From Shewanella acanthi (lineage in GTDB: Bacteria; Pseudomonadota; Gammaproteobacteria; Enterobacterales; Shewanellaceae), in contig NZ_CP080413.1 of the NCBI RefSeq assembly GCF_019457475.1, forward strand, positions 1,736,001 to 1,800,000: a stretch of 64,000 nucleotides of DNA, given 5' to 3'. A model generated the notes under the pieces. It saw nothing but the letters and a program-made list of their open reading frames with translations, was not told the DNA's origin and did not search any database. The translations under genes and the position numbers were made by a program. This document shows positions 18,379 through 29,120 of this stretch, piece by piece. Positions within the stretch are counted from its first letter, which is position 1; every line of letters begins with the position of its first letter.

Positions 18379-18573
18379 TTAGAACAATTTATCGTCGGTT
18401 AGCAATTGATCCAGTTCTTTATCCACTTTAATTTTAATTTCGTGTTCAATTTTCACATTGAGATTGATGACAATCGGCTTATCCGGTGGTTCAATTTTTA
18501 CTGTAGGGGCGCAGCCAGAAATTAAGCCGGCGAGAAGTAGGCTCCCTAAACTGATTTGAGTGAGTGGTGTCAT
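18379..18573 (-). CDS. ynbE: YnbE family outer-membrane lipoprotein
   Basis: A small lipoprotein of 64 residues from ATG 18573; a GTG two codons upstream at 18579 is possible. The signal sequence ends in lipobox LISGC. The mature part is APTVKIEPPDKPIVINLNVKI and then a charged tail. The beta-strand segment IVINLNVKIE is the family mark; in E. coli, YnbE pairs this way with the C-terminus of YdbH to bridge to the outer membrane. It lies between ydbH and ydbL. Confidence 0.92.
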   Translation of the reverse strand: MTPLTQISLGSLLLAGLISGCAPTVKIEPPDKPIVINLNVKIEHEIKIKVDKELDQLLTDDKLF

Positions 18574-18635
18574 TTTCACTGGCTTTCCTTCTATTGCTAG
18601 GACTTTTAAGACGGCAGTTTGGTTGTAGTCTTAGG

Positions 18636-21600
18636 TTATTTCACGGACTTTTCAATTCTGTCCTGCAGATCATTACCTATCTGCAAACTTCTCAATAACT
18701 GCAGCATGTTCTCTTCTTGAGAGTAATTCAAGTGAATAGGGCGTTCAATCCCCCGGCTCTTGCCTTTCACTTCCACCTGAAGAATAGCATCACCTTTATT
18801 ATCCATATCGAAGGTACTCGACAGCTGGCTGTATTCGAGGTGTTCAAGTGCTTGAAACACAAAGTCGAGGTAGGGCTGGGAAGCGCGCATCTGATCCACT
18901 GCGGGACTTCCCGAAATGGCTATCAGACCACCGGGTGGTCGAGCCGCTAATTGCCCACCTGAAATAGAAACTTTGCCATCGTTCAGATCGACGGGCAAAA
19001 CGCCATCGAAAATTCCGTCGGCATAGACCCCAATTTGTGGCTGAATACGCAGCACTTCTTCTAAACTCATGCCATGTAAAATCAAATAAGCATGGGATTT
19101 ATCCTGCAGTCGCAAATTAAAGTCTGGCAGCAAAAAATGGCCACTGAGTACTTTGCCTTTAGCAGTCATAGTGACATCGGTATCACTTAATCCCGTGAGT
19201 TGCTGTAGGTAGTTAGTCGCGACTTTATCTGCATCCCTACTTAGGACAATATCAGACTCAACTTCAATCTCAGTCAAAGGAAAACCGGGATCAAACTGGC
19301 TAAAATACAATTGTGTATTTGGGCATTTTAGCGTGGCGACACTGCTAAAGTAGTCCCGATGCGTTGGAGATTGAAGGGATTGTCCCCAGGTAAATAGGCA
19401 TTGCGCATTGAGTTTACCACCATCGAAGGTGAGGTCCTGATAAAAGCCCTCAAGCTCTGTGATTGATTGGTTTATCTGCATCGCAAAATGGGTTTGACTT
19501 ATGCTTTGTGTGAGTTCAAAGCTCGCCTTTAACTGATTGTTACCCGTTGCATTAAATTCACTTGGCAGTGGTGCTAATTGGTTGAGTAGGGCGAGTGTTT
19601 GAGTGAGACTGCTGTCGATGTGCCATTGTCCTGAAAGCTTTAGCGGCTTTTGTCCATTGGCAAACTTTAATTGATGAACGCTATTAAGCGCAAAAGTGCC
19701 AAGTTGCCAGTGTTCTATCCCCTTAAGGGTTTGCTTTTTCCAGCTAAGATCCTGTTTAAGATTTAGATTATCCAGTTTTAGCAGAGTTTCTTTGCGACTT
19801 CTGCCATGGCTAGTTTGTTGTTTGTCGATTTGGATATCCCGCACCTGCCATTCGAGTTGATTTGCCCAAGTGCCAGCGTTAAGACTTTCAAATATGGCCT
19901 TTGTATCGAGTTCTTCAAATCCCATTGCTTGCTTAGATTGCAGCGAAAAATCGGCGATGCTGGCTGTATGAGTCTCAGGCTGCAGTGTGGATGTTTGCTG
20001 CATCAATGCTTGTTGCGAGAATGCTAGCTGCGTGAAAGCCAATGTTAGCGGTGGAACGTTAGCCCGAATAGACGTTGTTGGCCTCTTGATGTCGCTGCGC
20101 TGACTGGCAAGAGTCAATGTCGCTGAAGGGGTCAATTGTAGTTGTCCTAGTGAGAGCTGCGACTCTGTCACTGAGGTTGAGTTTGCTTGCCTCAGCGTAA
20201 CGCCCTTAAGTTCTATGAGTGGTTTTGCTGTTTGCGTTTCGACATTGGGCTTTGCGCTAAGTTGCCAATCTAAGCCGTGCTGAGATTGGCTAAGGGTTAG
20301 ATTACCTTGGGTTTTAAAGTGTGATTCTTGCCAAGCGAGTGAAAGTGGCGCGTTTTGCCACAGCGACTCAAGGTCTATGGGGGTTTGTTGCAGCGTGGCT
20401 AAGCGATAATTGCCATCAAATTGCCAGCTATCCTGAGACAGGCTCAGCTTTGGATAGCTTATAGCAAGTTCAACATTCACTTTACTGTTCTGGGTACTGA
20501 GGATAAATGAAGGTAGGATATATTTAGCCAGTGAATTGTCTCCATACAAAGGGTATTCAAACGAATCTTGTAACCCTAAGTGCCAAGTGATTGCGGTTTG
20601 CTTAAGACGAAGGCCATTGAGTAAAAAACTCACGGTTTGACTTGATTCTTCATCTAGGTGGGCAAGGAGCTTTTGAGTCTGAGCTTCAGTGGGGGTGAGG
20701 CTTAATTCAAATGGCTCAAGCTGTAATTCCAGCTGTTTCAATGGCCCAGACAAGTTGAGATTAAGCGCAGTTTTTGGGGCGAGGCTTATTCCTTCAAATG
20801 CCGAAAACGTCATTTTAGGTTCAATAAATTGATGCTGACTCTGAAGGTTGCTCGAAATAAAGTCAAAGCTTATCTGGGATTTAAGTTTACCTTCAATTTC
20901 AATTTGCTGGGCCTGCCATTGGTTATCTAGGTCGACAACCGACGCTAGAATACTGTTTGGGTAGGGCAATTGCACAAGTGTATGTAGGTTCTTTAAGAGT
21001 GGCCCCGTATCGATTTCACTATCAATACTCAGCGTTGTGCCCTTAAGGTTTGCCTTAAATTTTGCAAGCTCAATATCAGTTAATTTGATTTCATTAGCAC
21101 GTTGCGACAATCGGCCGCTAATTTCACCTTGGCGCAACACTAAATCATCCAAGATCAAAGCGAAGCGTGGTTGGGGAAGTTGGCCTATTGGCTGTTGCAC
21201 CTCTAGCTGCACATTAACTTTTTGATGAACCTGGATATTGTTGGTTTCAATCTTCGCTGCGATGGCCGTCGTTTCAGGCGGTATCAATTCAAAAAGGATC
21301 TTTGTGATATCTATCTCAGGCAGTGCTTGCAGAGTATGCGTGATTTGATGATATGGCGTCTGACTCTCGCCAATCGCACTTTGGTCACTCATATTGGCGA
21401 TAAAGAGTGATGGCCCTAATTTGGCATCCACAGAGTCAATGTCCACCCTGTGTATGGTGAGTAACTTATCTAACGGGAAGAATTCGGTAAGTGCGGTGAG
21501 ATCTTGTGGCAAATTCACTTGTAAATCGATATTGATATCCTGAATCGCGAAGAGAGAGTCACCAAAACGCACACTGGCAGCTTCAAGATGCCAATGCCGT

Positions 21601-21974
21601 AAACCCAACTCCACCTTACCCAGTTGAATAAGCTCACCATCTGTATCCTTTAAGAGGGCATTAACGGTTTTTTGGATAAGGGCTTCAGTGTGCTGAGTCA
21701 CTACAAAGGCTGCCCCCGTCAGCCCTAAGACAAGTAACAGGCAAGTTGCGAGCAGTGTTTGCCTTAGGCGGCTGTTGATTATGCTATTCGACCCAGAGGT
21801 TAAAGTCTTCTTTTGGCTTGAGACCCGTCTCCCATAGGACAACTTAGTAGGCGCATTCGCGTGACTTGCGTTGGAAGTGAGCGCGGGATTTGGCTCACCC
21901 TTGGCGTTTTCCTTGTCTTGTTTTGTTGGGAGCTTCGGCATCTTGCTTGAATCACATCCTAATGACATTGGCAC
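18636..21974 (-). CDS. ydbH: YdbH family intermembrane phospholipid transport protein (AsmA-like)
   Basis: A 1112-residue AsmA-like protein, longer than the 879 of E. coli YdbH. A cytoplasmic N-terminus of about 70 residues is followed by one membrane helix (LLATCLLLVLGLTGAAFVV). A very long periplasmic beta-rich domain then ends in the YdbH block (LILHGMSLEEVLRIQPQIGVYADGIFDG in part, then the PPGGLIAISG region). Such proteins form grooves carrying phospholipids between membranes; in E. coli, YdbH acts redundantly with TamB and YhdP. The start is uncertain: GTG 21974, ATG 21968 and ATG 21941 are in frame and none has a good ribosome site. The operon order ydbH-ynbE-ydbL is the same as in E. 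coli. Confidence 0.9.
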   Translation of the reverse strand: MPMSLGCDSSKMPKLPTKQDKENAKGEPNPALTSNASHANAPTKLSYGRRVSSQKKTLTSGSNSIINSRLRQTLLATCLLLVLGLTGAAFVVTQHTEALIQKTVNALLKDTDGELIQLGKVELGLRHWHLEAASVRFGDSLFAIQDINIDLQVNLPQDLTALTEFFPLDKLLTIHRVDIDSVDAKLGPSLFIANMSDQSAIGESQTPYHQITHTLQALPEIDITKILFELIPPETTAIAAKIETNNIQVHQKVNVQLEVQQPIGQLPQPRFALILDDLVLRQGEISGRLSQRANEIKLTDIELAKFKANLKGTTLSIDSEIDTGPLLKNLHTLVQLPYPNSILASVVDLDNQWQAQQIEIEGKLKSQISFDFISSNLQSQHQFIEPKMTFSAFEGISLAPKTALNLNLSGPLKQLELQLEPFELSLTPTEAQTQKLLAHLDEESSQTVSFLLNGLRLKQTAITWHLGLQDSFEYPLYGDNSLAKYILPSFILSTQNSKVNVELAISYPKLSLSQDSWQFDGNYRLATLQQTPIDLESLWQNAPLSLAWQESHFKTQGNLTLSQSQHGLDWQLSAKPNVETQTAKPLIELKGVTLRQANSTSVTESQLSLGQLQLTPSATLTLASQRSDIKRPTTSIRANVPPLTLAFTQLAFSQQALMQQTSTLQPETHTASIADFSLQSKQAMGFEELDTKAIFESLNAGTWANQLEWQVRDIQIDKQQTSHGRSRKETLLKLDNLNLKQDLSWKKQTLKGIEHWQLGTFALNSVHQLKFANGQKPLKLSGQWHIDSSLTQTLALLNQLAPLPSEFNATGNNQLKASFELTQSISQTHFAMQINQSITELEGFYQDLTFDGGKLNAQCLFTWGQSLQSPTHRDYFSSVATLKCPNTQLYFSQFDPGFPLTEIEVESDIVLSRDADKVATNYLQQLTGLSDTDVTMTAKGKVLSGHFLLPDFNLRLQDKSHAYLILHGMSLEEVLRIQPQIGVYADGIFDGVLPVDLNDGKVSISGGQLAARPPGGLIAISGSPAVDQMRASQPYLDFVFQALEHLEYSQLSSTFDMDNKGDAILQVEVKGKSRGIERPIHLNYSQEENMLQLLRSLQIGNDLQDRIEKSVK

Positions 21975-22180
21975 TCAAGTGGTTATCCTGACTCGAGGCC
22001 TCAGTGGCGCATCTATGCCATGGCAAGCCTTCGGCAGAGTGCCTTGTCAGTGTAACACCCATGTCCTTGGCTGACTAATAGTGATCTTCAAATTACCTAT
22101 TCGATAATCTTAAATCATGCAAGTATTCAACTGCTTATTGGTGTTTAGGATTACATCTCTGGGCTTAAATGGTTTTGGGA

Positions 22181-23368
22181 TTAGCCACCAAATTGCGCCG
22201 CGATAATCATCACGCCACTTACCGCTGCCAAGAGTAACGCCGGTTTACCGCCAGTCACTCGATAGCCCCTTGGCAACTGTGCTTCATCGCGATGTCGGCG
22301 CTGTGCCCACACCATCGCCACTGGCAGAAATACCGCGAGTATGACTAAGGCAATCGATGCAAAACCCAGTGCGGTGATAAAGCCTTGGGGGTAGAAGAGG
22401 GCAAAACCCAATGGCGGAATAAAAGTGATGGCCGAGGTGACGCTACGTCTTGAGACATTATTGTTCTGCTTAAGGTTGGCCGCCATAAAATCGAATAGAC
22501 CGAGACTTACCCCTAAAAATGAAGTGGCGAGTGCAAGCGCCGCGAACAAACTGACCGCCATAGTTAAATATTGGTTTTGCATCACCACATCTAATTGATT
22601 GATGAAACCCGTGAGGCTTTGGCTGTGCATTAACTGTGTTTGGGTGAGAACTCCTTGGCTACCCAGTTGCCACAGCAGATAAATCAGCAGTGGCAGGGCC
22701 GAGCCAAGCAACATTAGGCGGCGCAGGGATTTCACATCGACGCCTAAATAGCGCACCACCGATGGAATCGAGCCATGAAAACCAAAGGAGGTAAACACCA
22801 CCGGAATGGCGCTGATAATCAGCCCCTGTTCTACCGGTAGCGCTAATAGGTGTTGGCCATCGACTTTGGGCAGCAACAGGCCGAGTAGCATTAGTAAAGC
22901 GCAGATCTTCACAATAAATAAACCGCGGTTGATAAGATCCACACTGTGGGTGCCAAGGCCGACAATGGTACCGAAAACCAAGGTAAATAAGATGGTAGCA
23001 AACTGACTCGGCAGCGCTAAACCCAGCCAAAGCGTGAGTTTTTGATTAAGCTGCTCACCGCCACCGGCAATGTAGGCGGCACATAGGGCGTAGAGTAAAA
23101 ACATCAGCGCGCTACTTGCAATCACTTGACCTGGGCGACCAAGCAGCTTAAATGCGAGTTGATTCAGACTAGCTTCAGGCGGGGCAAATTGGTGCACCTC
23201 AACCAGCAACAGGGCGGTATAGGCCATTAATCCCCACAGTAGTAACATCACTAGGACTGAAGCCCCAAAGCCTAAACCTGCCGAAGCAATCGGTAGGGCC
23301 AACATACCCGCACCTATGGTGGTGCCGGCGATCAGCAGCAAACTGCCGAAAAATTTATTCTGTGTCAT
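22181..23368 (-). CDS. tyrP: Aromatic amino-acid permease, TyrP/Mtr (HAAAP) family
   Basis: A 395-residue inner-membrane proton symporter with about 11 hydrophobic helices. The N-terminal block GTTIGAGMLALPIASAGLGF is the HAAAP family signature. LVEVHQFAP and FTSFGFHGSIPSVVRYLGVD are also typical of TyrP/Mtr. It probably imports tyrosine or tryptophan; the choice of tyrP rather than mtr or tnaB rests on overall resemblance and is less sure. The ATG is at 23368. It is a single gene between ydbH and the his operon, all on the minus strand. I could not find a clear TyrR box upstream. Confidence 0.85.
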   Translation of the reverse strand: MTQNKFFGSLLLIAGTTIGAGMLALPIASAGLGFGASVLVMLLLWGLMAYTALLLVEVHQFAPPEASLNQLAFKLLGRPGQVIASSALMFLLYALCAAYIAGGGEQLNQKLTLWLGLALPSQFATILFTLVFGTIVGLGTHSVDLINRGLFIVKICALLMLLGLLLPKVDGQHLLALPVEQGLIISAIPVVFTSFGFHGSIPSVVRYLGVDVKSLRRLMLLGSALPLLIYLLWQLGSQGVLTQTQLMHSQSLTGFINQLDVVMQNQYLTMAVSLFAALALATSFLGVSLGLFDFMAANLKQNNNVSRRSVTSAITFIPPLGFALFYPQGFITALGFASIALVILAVFLPVAMVWAQRRHRDEAQLPRGYRVTGGKPALLLAAVSGVMIIAAQFGG

Positions 23369-23859
23369 TGCTTGCTCGAATTACAACGTCTCGAACGCTG
23401 ATAAATTGTGGTTCTCTCAAGTTTGACCCTTGAGCTTGTGGGTGATGGAGCTTGTTGTTTAGCGGGGCGATACCATAGGTTTTTAATTTGTATATGTCAA
23501 CCATTACAGCATTACACTGTTGCGGTGTTGCGAAATAAGACGGTTAACGTCTGAATAATTGAGTGACTCACTTAGTTCGCCGTGAAACTCGAAAATTTTA
23601 TGAATATAAAACTCGGCGCGTTAGCTAGCGGCTAGGGCAGGTTACTGGATAATGGTTAACAATGTTTTGCTTTGAGGTTTGGAGGAGAATTGAACAGGCA
23701 CTCAAGCTTATGCTGTACAATTTTTGTTTTTCGAATTCTTTGCATCATCGCGTAAATTGTTGTTTAAACAGCTTAACTTTAAACTCCAATTTGATCGAAT
23801 TTTTCAATCGGTTGATTCCATTACTGCTCAGTACCTTATGGTACTGAGCAAGTGTAGGT
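23369..23859. other. Intergenic region between hisIE and tyrP
   Basis: 491 bases without a supported gene. It holds the tyrP promoter region and, at its far end, the hairpin after hisIE (23825-23850). Confidence 0.5.
23825..23850 (-). terminator. Hairpin at the 3' end of the his operon
   Basis: Perfect 11-bp stem TGCTCAGTACC/GGTACTGAGCA with loop TTAT, 9 bases after the hisIE stop. The T-tract is poor on either strand, so termination may be weak or Rho-assisted. Confidence 0.6.
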
Positions 23860-24480
23860 TTAGGGTTTTGCCCTTTGATGACGACTTAACAAATTGGCAT
23901 TGATATCACTTAGGCTGAGGTTTTGATCTTCGAGCAGTACCAGCAGGTGATAAATCAAATCTGAGGCTTCGTTCACTAGTTCTTCTTTATCGTGGGTCGC
24001 CGCAGCAAGGGCGGTTTCTAGGCCTTCTTCACCAACCTTTTGCGCGATGCGTTTAGTGCCACGTTGAAATAACGAGGCGGTGTAGCTCGAATCTGGGCTA
24101 TCGTGACGGCGACTTGCAATCAGCTCGGCCAATTGGTTTAAAAAGGGGTGTACCGCTGCGGCCCAGCAGCTTTCGGTGCCCTTATGGCAGGTGGGGCCGT
24201 TTGGGATAACCTGCACTAACAGGCTGTCGTTATCGCAGTCCATATCGAGGGCGACAAGTTTGAGGGTATTGCCCGAGGTTTCGCCCTTGGTCCATAAACG
24301 CTGTTTGGAGCGACTATAAAAGGTGACATCGCCAGTGCTTAAGGTTTTTTCCAGCGCGGCTTTATCCATATAGCCGAGCATTAATACCTTGCCCGACAGG
24401 TGATTTTGAACAATGGCGGGTATGAGGCCATCCTGTTTTTCCCAATCGAGTTGGGTGATATCCATCGCTTGTTGAGTCAT
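23860..24480 (-). CDS. hisI: Bifunctional phosphoribosyl-AMP cyclohydrolase / phosphoribosyl-ATP pyrophosphohydrolase
   Basis: Histidine pathway steps 2 and 3, fused (HisIE), 206 residues. The N-terminal cyclohydrolase domain (about 1-115) has [11 protein letters not shown], the metal-binding DMDCDND and CHKGTESCW. The C-terminal pyrophosphatase domain (about 116-206) has [23 protein letters not shown] and the helix [14 protein letters not shown]. This is the same fusion as in E. coli. It is the last gene of the operon and is separated from hisF by 127 bases, more than the other gaps. Confidence 0.97.
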   Translation of the reverse strand: MTQQAMDITQLDWEKQDGLIPAIVQNHLSGKVLMLGYMDKAALEKTLSTGDVTFYSRSKQRLWTKGETSGNTLKLVALDMDCDNDSLLVQVIPNGPTCHKGTESCWAAAVHPFLNQLAELIASRRHDSPDSSYTASLFQRGTKRIAQKVGEEGLETALAAATHDKEELVNEASDLIYHLLVLLEDQNLSLSDINANLLSRHQRAKP

Positions 24481-24607
24481 GCCATTACCTAATCTAAAGA
24501 GTTTAATTATCCAAATAACTGAATCGTTTTAATGCCCAATGGTTCGCCGGGCGAATGTTTTTCAATAACTGTCTCGCAACTGATGAAACTACAATAACGA
24601 TTCGGCA

Positions 24608-25381
24608 TTAGCGCCTAATGGCAATCCCTTGCTCGGCGAGGTAGTGCTTAAGCTCACCGATATTGATAATCGCCTTATGGAATACGCTGGCGGCAAGGGC
24701 CGCATCGACTTTAGCCTCGATAAACACATCGCGAAAATGCGCCATAGTGCCAGCGCCGCCCGAGGCGATAAGTGGTACATCGCAGACCGCGCGTACCATA
24801 CTTAACTGTTTGATATCGTAGCCCGAGCGCACGCCATCTTGGTTCATCACATTGAGCACAATTTCGCCGCAGCCAAGGTGCTGTACTTCTTCCACCCAAT
24901 CCTGGGTGTACCATGACGTATCGCGAGTCGCCGCTTCATCGCCGGTAAATTGTTTAACTTGATAACTGTTGGTCGATGCATCGAAGAAGGAGTCGATACC
25001 AATCACAATACATTGGCGGCCGAATTCATCCTGTAATCGGGTAATCAAGCTGGGATCGCTCAGTGCTGGCGAGTTAATCGAAATCTTATCGGCGCCAAAG
25101 GCTAATAGTTCCCGCGCTTGGGCTACGGTTTTAATGCCGCCCGCGACACAAAAGGGGATATCGATTTGCTCGGCTACGCGGCTCACCCAGGATTTATCGA
25201 CTACGCGATCGTGAGCGCTGGCGGTAATATCGTAGAAGACTAACTCGTCTGCGCCCTCAGCGGCATAACGGGCGGCCAGCGGCACGATATCGCCAACGAT
25301 TTCATGGTTACGAAATTGCACCCCTTTCACGACTGCACCATCTTTTACATCTAAACAGGGGACTATGCGTTTGGCCAGCAT
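24608..25381 (-). CDS. hisF: Imidazole glycerol phosphate synthase, cyclase subunit
   Basis: With HisH it converts PRFAR and ammonia into imidazole glycerol phosphate and AICAR. It is a (beta/alpha)8 barrel of 257 residues. The two catalytic aspartates are in place: Asp11 (VPCLDVKDG) and Asp130 (VIGIDSFF). The phosphate-binding loops GGI (81-83) and ASGGAGTM are present. Its start overlaps the end of hisA by 19 bases, which implies translational coupling. Confidence 0.98.
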   Translation of the reverse strand: MLAKRIVPCLDVKDGAVVKGVQFRNHEIVGDIVPLAARYAAEGADELVFYDITASAHDRVVDKSWVSRVAEQIDIPFCVAGGIKTVAQARELLAFGADKISINSPALSDPSLITRLQDEFGRQCIVIGIDSFFDASTNSYQVKQFTGDEAATRDTSWYTQDWVEEVQHLGCGEIVLNVMNQDGVRSGYDIKQLSMVRAVCDVPLIASGGAGTMAHFRDVFIEAKVDAALAASVFHKAIINIGELKHYLAEQGIAIRR

Positions 25382-26100
25382 TGAATTGCCTCCGCGACCG
25401 TAAACTGATTAATCAACAATGCTTTACCGATAATTATCCCAGCGGCGCCGCTATCTCGTACGGCAGCGACATCATCTAAGGTGGCAATACCGCCGGATGC
25501 CTGCCATTGGATCTCGGGAAATTGCGTAGCAAGTTCTTGATAAAGCGCGGTGTTAGCGCCGGTGAGGGTGCCATCACGACTAATGTCGGTCACCAGCGCA
25601 TGCTTAAGGCCGACTTCACAAAAGTATTCAACTAAGGATTCTAAACTCTTACCGCCGCCGCTTTGCCAGCCCGACACCGCAACGATTTTCTCGCCCGCCT
25701 CATTAATATTCACATCGAGCGCTAAGCAAATGGCATCGCTGCCGTATTGTTCAAACCAGCTTCTCACCAGCTCTGGGGATTTCACCGCAAGGGAACCAAT
25801 AACCACACGTTTAACGCCGATGGCAAATAACTCATCGAGCTGCGCTTGATTACGAATTCCTCCGCCAACTTGGATATTGGCGTTAAGGCCCGCGACTAAT
25901 TGGCTGATGAGCTTGGTTTGACGTTTTTCAGGCTCCTTCGCGCCGGTTAAATCCACAATATGTAACCACTTAGCACCTTGAGCCTCGTAGGATTGCAGCT
26001 GGGCGAGGGGACTTAAATCGAAGGTGGTTTGCTGGCCGTAATCGCCCTGAAAGAGGCGCACCACTTGGCCATCAATTAAATCGATAGCAGGAATAATCAT
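25363..26100 (-). CDS. hisA: ProFAR isomerase
   Basis: 1-(5-phosphoribosyl)-5-[(5-phosphoribosylamino)methylideneamino]imidazole-4-carboxamide isomerase, the fourth step of the pathway. It is a 245-residue barrel related to HisF. The N-terminal [19 protein letters not shown] has the catalytic Asp; GGGIRN and SGGIA form the two phosphate sites, and [12 protein letters not shown] holds the second acidic site. It overlaps hisH by 4 bases upstream and hisF by 19 bases downstream. Confidence 0.98.
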   Translation of the reverse strand: MIIPAIDLIDGQVVRLFQGDYGQQTTFDLSPLAQLQSYEAQGAKWLHIVDLTGAKEPEKRQTKLISQLVAGLNANIQVGGGIRNQAQLDELFAIGVKRVVIGSLAVKSPELVRSWFEQYGSDAICLALDVNINEAGEKIVAVSGWQSGGGKSLESLVEYFCEVGLKHALVTDISRDGTLTGANTALYQELATQFPEIQWQASGGIATLDDVAAVRDSGAAGIIIGKALLINQFTVAEAIQCWPNA

Positions 26101-26762
26101 TGCTGCTCCTTCATCTTGAGGAAGTTTTTTAAGATTTGCGCGCCAATCGCTGCGCTCTTTTCAGGGTGAAATTGCACCCCCATAAAATTGCCTTTGCCGA
26201 TAGCGGCGCTAAAGGCCTCACCATATTGGCACTCGGCGAGAGTAAACTCGCTTAAGGGCGCGCGGAAGCTATGCACAAAATACACAAAGCTGCCATCCTC
26301 AACGCCATCAAACAGCGGATGATTGCTTACTTTCAGTTGATTCCAGCCCATATGGGGCAGCGGCAGCTCGGCCGCTTTTAACATGTCGCTATCTAACTCA
26401 TCGATAACGGTCGGAATAATGCCCAAACATTCACAGTCTTGTCCCTTGCCGCCCTGTTCCTTGGAAAGCGAACTGAGCATTTGCATCCCAAGGCAGACTC
26501 CAAGCACGGGTTGAGTCAGTCCCTTTATCAACTCGACCAAGTCCTTCTCGTTCAGGGAGGCCATGGCGGCGCCCGCACTGCCGACACCCGGCAGCACTAC
26601 ACGTTTGGCGGCCTTGATTGCTGTTTTGTCATCGGTCACGAGCACCTTGGCGCCGATGCGCTCAAAGGCGTAGCGCACCGAACTTAAATTGGCGCAGCCC
26701 GTGTCGATGATCAGCACATCGACATCTTGAGCGTTACTTCTTACATCCGTTTGTGGTTGCAT
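26097..26762 (-). CDS. hisH: Imidazole glycerol phosphate synthase, glutaminase subunit
   Basis: Class-I glutamine amidotransferase subunit that supplies ammonia to HisF. 221 residues. The nucleophile Cys is in [12 protein letters not shown], and the His-x-Glu pair is in GVQFHPEKS. The oxyanion strand motif LPGVGSAG is present. The first 13 residues are an extra tail relative to E. coli HisH, before [16 protein letters not shown]. The end overlaps the hisA start by 4 bases (ATGA type). Confidence 0.97.
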   Translation of the reverse strand: MQPQTDVRSNAQDVDVLIIDTGCANLSSVRYAFERIGAKVLVTDDKTAIKAAKRVVLPGVGSAGAAMASLNEKDLVELIKGLTQPVLGVCLGMQMLSSLSKEQGGKGQDCECLGIIPTVIDELDSDMLKAAELPLPHMGWNQLKVSNHPLFDGVEDGSFVYFVHSFRAPLSEFTLAECQYGEAFSAAIGKGNFMGVQFHPEKSAAIGAQILKNFLKMKEQQ

Positions 26763-26800
26763 CTTTAATTCATCCTACGGCCTAGTCCAAATGTGTGGCG

Positions 26801-27892
26801 TTACAGCACGCCTTTACTTGATGGCAACACATCGCCTTCCACTTTAACGGCCTGTCTCAGGGCGCGACCGAGCACCTTAAACAGGGCTTCGACCTTGTGG
26901 TGATCGTTATCGCCCGAGGCACTCACATGCAGGGTGCAGCGCAGGCCATCGGCGAAGGAGCGGAAAAAATGCGGCACCATTTCGGTGGCCATTTCACCGA
27001 CCTTTTCACGCTCAAACTGGGCGCTAAATTTAATAAAAGGCCGACCCGAGATATCGAGTAAACATTCGCCCTTGGCCTCATCCATCGGCAGGCTAAACCC
27101 AAAACGGGCGATACCGCGTTTGTCTCCAAGGGCTTGGCGCAGGGCATCACCGATGGCGAGCGCTGTATCTTCCACACTGTGGTGATCGTCGATTTCAAGA
27201 TCGCCTGCGACCTTGACGTCCATCTTAAAATTGCCGTGGGTGGCGATTTGTTCCAGCATGTGGTCGAAAAAACCGATGCCGGTTTCGATGCTGCCCTTAG
27301 CGGCGTTATCTAGGTCAACCGTGACGCGAATATCGGTTTCTTTGGTGGTGCGCACCACAGTCGCAAGGCGGCCTTTACTGAGCAGCGCATCGGCGATGGC
27401 ATTCCAGCCCAATTTCTCTCGTTGATATTGAAAGCTTTTGAGCCCCATGGCATTGCCAAGTTCGACATCGGTTTGTCTGTCGCCAATCACCGCTGATTGG
27501 GTAAAGTCGATGCAGCCCTGGGTGAGGAAATCTTTTACCAGTCCCAGTTTTGGCTTACGGCAGCTGCAGTTTTCATCGTTAAAGTGCGGGCAGATGAGCA
27601 CATCGTCAAAAATGACCCCTTGGCTTTTTAGGATCTGCATCATCATATCGTGGGGCGCATCGAAATCTTCCTGTGGGAAGGACGGTGTGCCAAGGCCGTC
27701 CTGATTGCTCACCATCACTAAGCGGAAACCTGCCTTTTGCAGGCGCAGCAATGCGGGGATCACCTCTGGCTCGAACACCAGTTTGCTCAGACTATCGACC
27801 TGTTTGTCGATGGCAGGTTCTTCAATCAGGGTGCCATCACGGTCGATGAACAGAATTTTTTGGGCAAGATTGACGCTAAAAACTGGATTCAT
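26801..27892 (-). CDS. hisB: Bifunctional histidinol-phosphatase / imidazoleglycerol-phosphate dehydratase
   Basis: A 363-residue fusion as in E. coli. The N-terminal HAD phosphatase (about 1-165) has the nucleophile block FIDRDGTL, a zinc site of the form [11 protein letters not shown], and [10 protein letters not shown]. The C-terminal dehydratase (about 170-363) has the two manganese-binding repeats [10 protein letters not shown] and [10 protein letters not shown]. It performs the sixth and eighth steps. It lies 38 bases upstream of hisH and 63 bases downstream of hisC. Confidence 0.98.
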   Translation of the reverse strand: MNPVFSVNLAQKILFIDRDGTLIEEPAIDKQVDSLSKLVFEPEVIPALLRLQKAGFRLVMVSNQDGLGTPSFPQEDFDAPHDMMMQILKSQGVIFDDVLICPHFNDENCSCRKPKLGLVKDFLTQGCIDFTQSAVIGDRQTDVELGNAMGLKSFQYQREKLGWNAIADALLSKGRLATVVRTTKETDIRVTVDLDNAAKGSIETGIGFFDHMLEQIATHGNFKMDVKVAGDLEIDDHHSVEDTALAIGDALRQALGDKRGIARFGFSLPMDEAKGECLLDISGRPFIKFSAQFEREKVGEMATEMVPHFFRSFADGLRCTLHVSASGDNDHHKVEALFKVLGRALRQAVKVEGDVLPSSKGVL

Positions 27893-27955
27893 GGTGCTGT
27901 TACCTATTTATAGATTTTGAAATAGTGCTATACACAGTGCGATATCGGGCTCAAA

Positions 27956-29110
27956 CTACAATGACACTTGCTTAGTAACGCCTTGTGATTCAATAAGGCG
28001 CTCTGTTTCAAAGAGGCGAACTAAACGGTCGGTATCTGCTCCATGGCTAAAGCTAAACCGAATTGCATTGGCAAGTCGTGGATCCTTGTAAGCTCGGGCG
28101 ACAATCCCGTTTTCGACTAATAACTTAGCGACCTTGGCCACATCATCAAATTCGGCGAGCACAAAGTTACCCCGCGCCTTGATAACGCGCCCGCCCCATT
28201 GCTTGCAGTAAAGATTAAGCGCGTTGCTTAAGCGCGCCCCTTGGGCATTAAGGAGTGTTACCTGTTCGCGCATCCGGGTAATGCCGTCTGTTAAGAGTGC
28301 TTGCGTCGCCACTTCACTCACGGGCACAGGCACGGGATAGGGCGCGATCACCCGCATAATGATTTCGACAATCTCAACATTTGCCAGCATAAAACCGCAG
28401 CGAGCACCCGCTAAGGCAAAGGCCTTTGAGAGGGTGCGAAGCACCACTAAATTGGGGTAGTTATCCAACAGACTCGCCACACTGTATTCGGGGCAAAACT
28501 CGATATAGGCCTCATCGACAACAACTAAGGAATCGGGCAGCGCTTTGATGGTCTGCTCGATTTTAGCGGTTTCAATCACAGTGCCCGTTGGGTTGTTGGG
28601 ATTACAGATAAACACTAACTTGCTGCCTCGGGCTTTACTGGCAAGATCCTCGGGCAAGTCAAAATTAGCATCTAAACTCAATGCGTTAACTTTGATATTA
28701 AAGGTATTGGCGCTGATGGCGTACATGCCATAGGTAGGGCCAAATGTGACGATACTGTCAACACCTGGAATACAAAAGGCGCGGATAAGCAACTCAATCG
28801 CCTCATCGGCGCCGCGACTTGCTACAATGCGGCTCGCCTTCACGCCGCTGTACTGGCTGTAGGCATTGATCAGCGCGGGAGGTTGGCACTCGGGGTAACG
28901 GTTGAGTTTGCTCAAATCTAAGGACTCAAGCGCCACATTATTAAAGGGCGATTCGTTGGCATTGATCCAAATATCTCCCTGACCACCAAGCCTGCGTGCG
29001 CTTTGATAGGGGGTTAAATCCAACAGTTCAGGGCGCGCCAAACGGGCGGCTAAACTCTTGCTTTCAGTTTGCGGCTCAATGACAGAAATCTTGGTTAACT
29101 CTTGGCTCAT
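27956..29110 (-). CDS. hisC: Histidinol-phosphate aminotransferase
   Basis: PLP-dependent aminotransferase of fold type I, 384 residues, converting imidazole acetol phosphate to histidinol phosphate with glutamate. Visible blocks are INANESPFN, ICNPNNPTGT for PLP and carboxylate contacts, VVDEAYIEF, and the PLP lysine in TLSKAFALAGARCGF. The first 20-25 residues are an extension beyond the conserved start. It sits 10 bases after hisD. Confidence 0.97.
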   Translation of the reverse strand: MSQELTKISVIEPQTESKSLAARLARPELLDLTPYQSARRLGGQGDIWINANESPFNNVALESLDLSKLNRYPECQPPALINAYSQYSGVKASRIVASRGADEAIELLIRAFCIPGVDSIVTFGPTYGMYAISANTFNIKVNALSLDANFDLPEDLASKARGSKLVFICNPNNPTGTVIETAKIEQTIKALPDSLVVVDEAYIEFCPEYSVASLLDNYPNLVVLRTLSKAFALAGARCGFMLANVEIVEIIMRVIAPYPVPVPVSEVATQALLTDGITRMREQVTLLNAQGARLSNALNLYCKQWGGRVIKARGNFVLAEFDDVAKVAKLLVENGIVARAYKDPRLANAIRFSFSHGADTDRLVRLFETERLIESQGVTKQVSL

Positions 29111-29120
29111 TTGGGCATTC

